Source of the DNA: Desulfovibrionaceae bacterium UBA6814
GTDB taxonomy: Bacteria; Desulfobacterota; Desulfovibrionia; Desulfovibrionales; Desulfovibrionaceae
Length of the DNA stretch: 12,276 bases
Assembly: GCA_002452635.1 (NCBI GenBank)
Contig: DKEU01000233.1
Coordinates: 257-12,532 of the forward strand
Direction: 5' to 3'
Both the position numbers and the translations under genes were made by a program. Under the pieces are notes generated by a model. The model was not told where the DNA came from. It made no database searches and saw only the letters and a list, made by a program, of their open reading frames with translations. Below, one piece after another: positions 1 to 4,641 of this stretch; the first letter of the stretch is position 1, and every line of letters starts with the position of its first letter.

Positions 1-1160
1 AGCAGCCCGTCCACGAACCACTTGAACCCCACCGGCACCTCCACCAGGCGGCGGCCCAGGTGGGCGGCCACCCGGTCCAGCATGGAGCTGGACACCAGGG
101 TCTTGCCGATCCCGGCCTCCCTGGGCCAGCCCGGCCGGTGCCCGAACAGGTACCAGACCGCGGCGGCCAGGTAGTGGTTGGGGTTCAAGAGCCCGGCCTC
201 CCGGGTCACGATGCCGTGCCGGTCGTAGTCCGGGTCGTTGCCGAAGGCGATGTCGAACTGGTCCTTGAGCCCGATGAGCCCGGCCATGGCGTAGGGGCTG
301 GAGCAGTCCATGCGGATTTTGCCGTCCTTGTCCACGGGCATGAAGCCGAAGGTGGGGTCCACGCTGCGGTTCACCACCCGGATGTTCAGGCCGTAGCGCG
401 CGGCGATGGGGTCCCAGAAGTCCAGTCCCGACCCGCCCAGGGGGTCCACCCCGATGGCCAGCCCGGCCCGGCGCACGGCCTCCAGGTCCAGGATGGAGGC
501 CAGCCCCTCCACGTAGGGGGCCACGTAGTCGTGGTCCCGGGTGGTGGAAGCCGCGAGGGCCCGCGCGTAGGGCATGCGCCTGACCCCGGCCAGGCCCGCG
601 GCCAGGAGCGCGTTGGCCCGGTCCTGGATGGCCTTGGTGGTGGCCGTGTCCGCGGGGCCGCCCTGGGGCGGGTTGTACTTGAATCCGCCGTCCCCGGGGG
701 GATTGTGGGAGGGGGTGATGACCACCCCGTCGGCCAGCCCGGAGTTGCGGCCCCGGTTGTGGTCCAAAATGGCGTGGGAGATGACCGGGGTGGGAGTGTA
801 GCCCCGGCCGGCGCGGCGCTCGGGCTGGATGCGGGCCTCCGCCCCGTTGCCCGCGAAGACCTCCAGGGCGGTGATGAAGGCCGGCTCGGACAGGGCGTGG
901 GTGTCCACGCCCATGAAGAGCGGCCCGGTGTACCCCTGCGCGGCGCGGTACTCGCAGATGGCCTGGCTGATGGCCAGGATGTGGGCCTCGTTGAAGGTCC
1001 CGGCCAGGGACGAGCCGCGGTGGCCCGAGGTGCCGAAGGACACCCGCTGGCTTGGCTCGGCCGGGTCCGGGGCCAGGGAATAGTAGGCGGCCACCAGCTG
1101 GGGCACGTTGACCAGGAGCTCGCGGGGGGCGGGCTTGCCGGCCAGGGGGGAGAGAGGCAT
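1..1160 (-). CDS. pgm: Phosphoglucomutase (alpha-D-glucose type), C-terminus beyond window edge
   Basis: It interconverts glucose 1-phosphate and glucose 6-phosphate in the cytoplasm, feeding sugar-nucleotide and polysaccharide synthesis. The visible 386 residues start MPLSPLAGKPAPRELLVNV and carry the substrate loop FGTSGHRGSS. The phosphoserine loop is VVITPSHNPPGDGGFKYN with the catalytic serine at Ser151. The Mg-binding loop is NDPDYDRHG with Asp309, Asp311 and Asp313. VPVGFKWFVDGL lies at the cut end. Spacing of these motifs matches enterobacterial Pgm of about 546 residues, so roughly 160 C-terminal residues (the phosphate-binding domain) lie left of position 1. The start is set by an AAGGAG Shine-Dalgarno (complement of 1167-1172) six bases before the ATG. 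It is the last visible gene of a minus-strand operon, 19 bases after the preceding stop. Family assignment is near certain. That it serves glycan supply here is inference from the fucose and oligosaccharyltransferase genes at the other end of the window. Confidence 0.96.
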   Translation of the reverse strand, partial: MPLSPLAGKPAPRELLVNVPQLVAAYYSLAPDPAEPSQRVSFGTSGHRGSSLAGTFNEAHILAISQAICEYRAAQGYTGPLFMGVDTHALSEPAFITALEVFAGNGAEARIQPERRAGRGYTPTPVISHAILDHNRGRNSGLADGVVITPSHNPPGDGGFKYNPPQGGPADTATTKAIQDRANALLAAGLAGVRRMPYARALAASTTRDHDYVAPYVEGLASILDLEAVRRAGLAIGVDPLGGSGLDFWDPIAARYGLNIRVVNRSVDPTFGFMPVDKDGKIRMDCSSPYAMAGLIGLKDQFDIAFGNDPDYDRHGIVTREAGLLNPNHYLAAAVWYLFGHRPGWPREAGIGKTLVSSSMLDRVAAHLGRRLVEVPVGFKWFVDGL

Positions 1161-1179
1161 GGCTAGCTCCTTGGCGGGT

Positions 1180-1599
1180 TCAGGGCGCGGCCGCGGCGTG
1201 GGCCTCGGCCAGGCGTTCTTGCACGTAGCCGAGCAGGTCCGGGTCCAAGGCGTCGATGTCGAAGCACAGGGCGTCCTCGCCCAGGATGCCGCCCGGCACC
1301 GGGGTGGCCAGCCCAGCGGGGTCGTTGGCCAGGTCCGCGTACATGCAGGCTGAAATCCAGCGGGCCGCGGGGTCGTCGTCGATCACGTCGATGATGCAGA
1401 ACAGGGGCCGCCCGTTCTGTCCCTCCCGGGCCGCGCGCAGGGAGTGACTTACCCCGGGACGGCCGCGGTAGGCGAACCTGATCCCGGCCAGGCCGGACAG
1501 GAAGTCGCGCAGGCGCAGGAAGGCGGCCCGGGGCCCCGGAGCGTCCTCGGACCACCGGGCCAGAAAGTCGTCGAGATCACCCATCCCTGGTTCGCGCAT
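1180..1599 (-). CDS. Hypothetical protein, 139 aa, in larC-hemerythrin-pgm operon
   Basis: I do not recognise a named domain. The protein begins MREPGMGDLDDFLARW and appears soluble: no signal peptide and no membrane segment. A basic stretch near residues 40-60 (FAYRGRPGVSHSLRAAREG) is followed by an aromatic and acidic middle (PLFCIIDVIDDDPAARWISACMY). An acidic, leucine-rich helix-like end and an alanine tail close it. The ATG at 1599 lies one base after the hemerythrin stop, suggesting translational coupling. A second in-frame ATG at 1584 (MGDLDDF) is possible but has no spaced ribosome site, so I prefer the first. Codon use matches neighbours, and the reading frame fits exactly between the hemerythrin gene and pgm, which supports it being real. 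The segment CIIDVIDDDP suggests an alpha/beta fold, but no function can be inferred. Confidence 0.8.
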   Translation of the reverse strand: MREPGMGDLDDFLARWSEDAPGPRAAFLRLRDFLSGLAGIRFAYRGRPGVSHSLRAAREGQNGRPLFCIIDVIDDDPAARWISACMYADLANDPAGLATPVPGGILGEDALCFDIDALDPDLLGYVQERLAEAHAAAAP

Positions 1600-1600
1600 G

Positions 1601-2017
1601 CTAGCGCACGCCCTTGGCGGCCAGGTGGGCGCCCAGCTTCTTGTCCGTGGCTGCGATGTGCTTGCGCAGCCAGTCCCAGAGGTAGCGCAGGATGTCGTTG
1701 GCCAGGTGGGGCGTGCGCAACACCAGGTCCAGGTTGAAGGTCTCCACGTGGCGGCGGAAGGCGGCGTGTTCGGCCATGTGCGCGCCCGCGCCGGGGTACG
1801 TGGTGTCCGCCATGTACTTCTCCTCGGTGGCGAAGTGCTCCTCCGCGTACTGGAAGAGTTTCTTGATGAGGTAGACCAGGTCGCCCCCGGGCTTGCCCTG
1901 CTGGATGTGGTCCTGGGACTCGTTGATCATGGCCACCAGGCGCTGGTGCTGCTCGTCGATGGACCTGATGTCCACGGCCAGGGAACCGTCCCAGGTAGCG
2001 CGTTGCATCTCGTTCAT
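1601..2017 (-). CDS. Bacteriohemerythrin
   Basis: Single-domain, four-helix-bundle di-iron protein of 138 residues, expected to bind O2 reversibly in the cytoplasm (family knowledge). All seven usual iron ligands are visible: His24 in SIDEQHQRL, His61 and Glu65 in EEHFATEEKYM, His80 and His84 in GAHMAEHAAF, and His120 and Asp125 in WLRKHIAATD. The N-terminal W9 and the spacing match the family; there is no fused chemotaxis or cyclase domain and no signal peptide. The start is an ATG overlapping the upstream larC stop in an ATGA configuration (4-base overlap). A GGAGAG Shine-Dalgarno (complement of 2023-2028) lies five bases ahead, inside the end of larC. The overlap implies coupled translation with the nickel protein. 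Roles usually proposed for such proteins in anaerobes are O2 scavenging or delivery; the link to nickel handling is unexplained. Confidence 0.94.
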   Translation of the reverse strand: MNEMQRATWDGSLAVDIRSIDEQHQRLVAMINESQDHIQQGKPGGDLVYLIKKLFQYAEEHFATEEKYMADTTYPGAGAHMAEHAAFRRHVETFNLDLVLRTPHLANDILRYLWDWLRKHIAATDKKLGAHLAAKGVR

Positions 2018-2901
2018 GGGTTCTCTCCATGGTGATGTCCATCATGATGGTGGTCATGATGGTGGTCATGATGGTGGTCATGATGGTGGTTATGGTGATG
2101 CTCATCGTGATGATGGGCATCGTGGTGGCCTTTACCTTTAGCCGGGGCGGTCGAATCTGGCAACTGCCCATCGTATATAGCCGGTTGGTCCGGCGCGTAG
2201 AGCACCACCCGGAGGCCTTGTCCGGCCATGCCCAGGTCCAGGGTGCCGTAGCCCGTGCCCGTGGCCAGCACCGTGCCCTCCGGGCCGCTGGCAAAGGCGT
2301 CCACGCACTGGTCCAGGATGAGCGCGCCGGTGGGGGTGATGATTTCCCGGGTGATGTCCGTGGGGAACACCGGCTTGCCCTTGAGCAGCTCCCGGGTGGC
2401 CGGGGCGGGCAGGGCCAGGGTGCCGTGGGCGCACTTCACCGTGCCCCGGAACCAGGGCAGGGGGCTGCACGCGACGCGCTCCACGCCCAGGTCGTGCAAG
2501 GCCAGGAAGGCTCCGGTCACGTCGGCCAGGGTGTCCACCGCGCCCACCTCGTGGAAGTGGACCTTTTCCATTTCGATGTCGTGCACCGCGGCCTCCACCT
2601 CGGCCAGGCGGTGGAAAGCCCGGGCGCTGCGCTCCCGCACCCGCGGCGGCAGGGGCATGGCCTCCAGCAGCGTGAGCAGGTCGGACAGGTGGCGCAGGGG
2701 CTGTTCCCGGGGGAAGGAGATGTCCAGCCGGCGGCCGGCCAAGCCATGGAGCACGGTGCGGGGGCAGGAGAGGTCCACGGCGATGCCGGCGGCGCGCAGG
2801 GCGGCTTCGAGCGGGGCCGGGTCGAATCCCGCGTCGGCCAGGGCGGCCAGGAACATGTCGCCGCCCAGGCCAAAGGAGGCGTCGAGGTACAGGCTGGTCA
2901 T
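2014..2901 (-). CDS. larC: LarC-family nickel insertion protein, LarC1 part only, with C-terminal poly-His tail
   Basis: The 295-residue protein matches the N-terminal (LarC1, DUF111) half of LarC, the CTP-dependent enzyme that inserts Ni into the pyridinium bis-thiocarboxylate (NPN) cofactor of lactate racemase-type enzymes. Family signatures are LYLDASFGLGGDMFLAAL at 4-21, EKVHFHEVGAVDTLADVTGA at 112-131, CSPLPWFRGTVKCAHGTLAL near 145-164, APATRELLKG and EIITPTGALIL at 186-196, and GYGTLDLG at 218. From residue 259 to 291 the chain is a metal-binding tail with 23 histidines interrupted by aspartates, and then it stops. The usual LarC2 domain (about 120-150 residues, which carries the CTP site in characterised LarC) is not in any downstream frame, because hemerythrin begins at once. 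A GGAGAG site (complement of 2905-2910) precedes the ATG by three bases. It is first in its operon and divergent from the CBS gene. It may be a nickel store or chaperone rather than a full cofactor synthase; that is inference. Confidence 0.88.
   Translation of the reverse strand: MTSLYLDASFGLGGDMFLAALADAGFDPAPLEAALRAAGIAVDLSCPRTVLHGLAGRRLDISFPREQPLRHLSDLLTLLEAMPLPPRVRERSARAFHRLAEVEAAVHDIEMEKVHFHEVGAVDTLADVTGAFLALHDLGVERVACSPLPWFRGTVKCAHGTLALPAPATRELLKGKPVFPTDITREIITPTGALILDQCVDAFASGPEGTVLATGTGYGTLDLGMAGQGLRVVLYAPDQPAIYDGQLPDSTAPAKGKGHHDAHHHDEHHHNHHHDHHHDHHHDHHHDGHHHGENP
2043..2090. repeat. Four perfect 12-bp tandem repeats coding the LarC histidine tail
   Basis: The plus-strand unit CATGATGGTGGT occurs four times head to tail without a mismatch (2043, 2055, 2067, 2079), flanked by degenerate units on both sides. 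Read on the minus strand it encodes the HHHD pattern in the tail of the LarC-like protein. As the unit is 12 bases, gain or loss of a copy keeps the frame and changes the tail by four residues (three His plus one Asp). Confidence 0.95.
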
Positions 2902-3052
2902 GAACTCTCCGATTTATCTGGTGATTCCGGGGGGTCCCGGGCGGGGGTGTTGAATGTTCGTCCGGTTTGTGCGACAAAAGTATGCATCGGACGCCACAGA
3001 CGCGCAAGAGGTGTTCCGGCCCGCCCCGCGGCGGGGAATCAAGGAGGATGAC
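2902..3052. promoter_or_regulatory. Divergent intergenic region between larC and the CBS-ACT gene
   Basis: A 151-base spacer must hold promoters for both directions. It is visibly more AT-rich around 2946-2990. A short dyad TTTGT-GCG-ACAAA lies at 2966-2978, just upstream of TATGCA (2981-2986), which could serve as a -10 for the plus strand; no convincing -35 is seen at 16-18 bases. On the minus strand AGATAAAT (complement near 2912-2920) resembles a -10 very close to the larC start. An upstream in-frame ATG for the CBS gene at 2954 has no ribosome site and reads unfamily-like residues, so I treat this stretch as non-coding. Promoter calls are weak. Confidence 0.4.
3041..3047 (+). promoter_or_regulatory. 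Shine-Dalgarno deciding the CBS-ACT start
   Basis: AAGGAGG lies five bases before the ATG at 3053. It fixes this start over the longer in-frame option at 2954, which would add 33 residues with no match to the family. Confidence 0.9.
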
Positions 3053-3730
3053 ATGCTCATCGGCAACTGGATGACCAAGGATCCCATCTCGGTGACTCCC
3101 GAGACGTCCATGATGCGGGCGGCCAAGACCATCAAGGACAAGGCCGTCCACATGCTGCCCGTGGTGGATGACGCGGGCAAGGTGGTGGGCGTGGTCACCG
3201 ACCGCGACCTCAAGGAGGCCTCGCCCTCCAAGGCCACCACCCTCGACGTGCACGAGCTGTATTATCTGCTCTCCGAGATCAAGGTGAAGGACATCATGAC
3301 CGCCAAGGTCTATTCCCTGACCCCGGAGGATACCGTGGAGCGGGCTGCGGTGCTCATGCGCGAGAAGCGCATCGGCGGCCTGCCCATCGTGGACGCGGAG
3401 AACCGCCTGCAGGGCGTTATCACCGAGAGCGACGTGCTGGACGTGCTGATCAAGATCACCGGCGTGCTGCACGGCGGCATCCAGCTCGGCTTCGCCCTGT
3501 CCAACCAGCAGGGCTCGCTCCTGGTGCTCATCGAGGACCTGGCCCGCATGGGCTGCCGCGTCATGAGCGTGCTCACCGCCTTCGAGTCCGAGGCGGCCAA
3601 CCAGCGCCACGTCTTCATCCGGGTCATGGACATGGACAAGTCGGTGCAGAACAAGCTGGTGGACGAGCTCAAGGCCAAGTACGAGGTGCTCTACGTCACC
3701 CGCGACGACGTGCCCCCGGTGCGGCCCTAG
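3053..3730 (+). CDS. CBS-CBS-ACT domain protein (AcuB-like)
   Basis: Soluble 225-residue protein. The first CBS domain covers about residues 4-56 (MTKDPISVTPETSM, then VVGVVTDRDLKE at 44-55). The second covers about 76-134 (VKDIMTAKVYSLTPEDTV, then GVITESDVLDVL at 121-132). An ACT-like domain follows at about 144-217. Paired CBS domains (Bateman module) usually bind adenine nucleotides, and ACT domains usually bind small metabolites such as amino acids, so it is probably an energy or metabolite sensor. No catalytic or transport domain is attached, so its partner is unknown. The architecture is common in Deltaproteobacteria and is often named AcuB, although an acetoin role is not implied. The gene is monocistronic: divergent from larC, followed by its own terminator, and its TAG stop shares bases with the stop of the convergent VanZ-like gene. 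Confidence 0.92.
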   Translation: MLIGNWMTKDPISVTPETSMMRAAKTIKDKAVHMLPVVDDAGKVVGVVTDRDLKEASPSKATTLDVHELYYLLSEIKVKDIMTAKVYSLTPEDTVERAAVLMREKRIGGLPIVDAENRLQGVITESDVLDVLIKITGVLHGGIQLGFALSNQQGSLLVLIEDLARMGCRVMSVLTAFESEAANQRHVFIRVMDMDKSVQNKLVDELKAKYEVLYVTRDDVPPVRP

Positions 3731-4641
3731 CCGCTGATCCGGTCCGTTGCCGGCCGGGAAGCCTCCGGGCTTCCCGGCCGTTTCTGTTTCCGGGACCAGG
3801 CCAGGAGCCAGGCTAGGCCGGCGAAGAGCGCGGCCAGAACCGCGAGGCCCTCGCCCGGGGCCAGCACGTGGTGGGAGCGGCCGGATTCGGCCAGGGTCCA
3901 GAATCCCTCGGCCCGGAAGAAGGAGAGCACGAAGCCGGCCTTGCCCCCGACCCGGGGGAAGATGCCCGGGTCCCCGCCGGCCGGGGCGTACACGATGATG
4001 CGCCCCTGGAGCCAGGCCGCGGCCAGGCCGCCGGCCAGCACCCCGCACGCCGCCAGGAGGGCCTTCCGGGCCAGGCCCGCGGCGCGGGGGCCGGCTCGGG
4101 GCCGCAGGTCCAGGGCCCGGGCCAGGAGCAGGCCGGCCGCGGCCCCCAGCAGGTTCAGACAGAAGTCGTTCCAGTCCAGGTAGCCGGTGTTGACCGGATG
4201 GGCCAGGTACTGGCGCAGTTCGTCGGCCATGCCCGCCAGGCAGGCCAGGCCCAGGACCAGGGTCTCGTCCCCCAGCACCCGGCGCAGCAGGAGCGCCAGA
4301 ATGGCGTACTGGGGGTAGTGCACCCGCTCCACCGGGGTGATGACCAGCAGCCGGTCCGCGGCTGCGAGCAGGACGGCCAGGGCCAGCCAGGCCAGGGCTT
4401 CCCGGCCGCCTATGCGGCCGCTGCGCCGGCCCGGCCCCAGCACCAGCCAGGCTCCGGCCCCCAGGCCCAGGAGGGCCAGGGCGTCCTGCAGCCGGAAGGC
4501 CGCGGCCATGCCCAGGCCCTGGGCCAGGGCGAGGTAGACGCGGCTCACCGGTTCGTGGGACAAGGTGGCGGCGAGGAAATAGGCCGCGGCCAGGCCGGAC
4601 CAGGCCCAGGCAGCGGCGGAGGAGGTGCGGGAGTGTTCCAT
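3727..4641 (-). CDS. VanZ-like family membrane protein
   Basis: A 304-residue, leucine/alanine-rich integral membrane protein. Likely membrane segments lie near residues 11-27, 52-69, 82-99, 112-137, 160-176, 192-210 and 264-282. VanZ-type signatures are visible: ERVHYPQY at 105-112 after a helix, then MADELRQYL at 138-146 followed by D157 and NLLGAAAGLLLA at 163-174. The VanZ founder affects teicoplanin resistance, but most family members have no known function, so no role is claimed. Starts are unclear: ATG at 4641 has no good ribosome site ahead and lies inside the start of the divergent lipoprotein gene (9-base overlap), so a later start is possible. The tail (about residues 285-304, polar and basic) is encoded across the CBS gene's terminator. 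The stop is TAG at 3727-3729, in the CTAG shared with the CBS gene. Confidence 0.83.
   Translation of the reverse strand: MEHSRTSSAAAWAWSGLAAAYFLAATLSHEPVSRVYLALAQGLGMAAAFRLQDALALLGLGAGAWLVLGPGRRSGRIGGREALAWLALAVLLAAADRLLVITPVERVHYPQYAILALLLRRVLGDETLVLGLACLAGMADELRQYLAHPVNTGYLDWNDFCLNLLGAAAGLLLARALDLRPRAGPRAAGLARKALLAACGVLAGGLAAAWLQGRIIVYAPAGGDPGIFPRVGGKAGFVLSFFRAEGFWTLAESGRSHHVLAPGEGLAVLAALFAGLAWLLAWSRKQKRPGSPEASRPATDRISG
3751..3787 (+). terminator. Rho-independent terminator of the CBS-ACT gene, inside the VanZ-like coding end
   Basis: A perfect 13-base stem, CGGCCGGGAAGCC (3751-3763) against GGCTTCCCGGCCG (3768-3780), closes a TCCG loop. As RNA, C(UCCG)G is a stable UNCG-type tetraloop. 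It is followed by a T-rich run, TTTCTGTTT, starting at 3781. The opposite strand has no T run after the stem, so termination is predicted for the plus direction only. The stem also encodes residues of about 288-297 of the convergent VanZ-like protein. Confidence 0.88.
4618..4625 (+). promoter_or_regulatory. Strong Shine-Dalgarno for a GTG start
   Basis: GGAGGAGG sits seven bases before GTG at 4633 and decides the lipoprotein start; starting there gives a complete lipoprotein signal peptide. The later in-frame ATG at 4666 would cut into the hydrophobic core. The site lies inside codons 6-8 of the divergent VanZ-like gene, whose mRNA therefore reads ACCTCCTCC here. Confidence 0.85.

Noticed and set aside
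60..1166. Long plus-strand open frame opposite pgm
   Set aside because: Its translation is low-complexity G/P/V/H-rich and mirrors the minus-strand pgm codons; open frames on the wrong strand are common at this G+C content.
2043..2090. CRISPR-like array
   Set aside because: Direct 12-base repeats have no spacers and code for His/Asp; they are a coding tandem repeat.
1449..2294. Possible LarC2 domain reached by programmed frameshift
   Set aside because: The alternative frames after the His-rich stretch read only low-complexity antisense-like or R/G/P-rich sequence with no LarC2 motifs, and the bacteriohemerythrin frame is clearly genuine.
2966..2978. TTTGT-GCG-ACAAA as a Fnr/HcpR/Rex-type operator
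   Set aside because: The half-sites are short and the spacing does not match the consensus of these regulators; noted only as a dyad.
2954..3052. Extra 33 N-terminal residues on the CBS-ACT protein
   Set aside because: No ribosome site for the ATG at 2954, while AAGGAGG directs the ATG at 3053.
3868..4632. Upstream extension of the lipoprotein reading frame
   Set aside because: It runs antisense through the VanZ-like gene, is G/Q-rich, and would bury the signal peptide; the GGAGGAGG-GTG start is far better.
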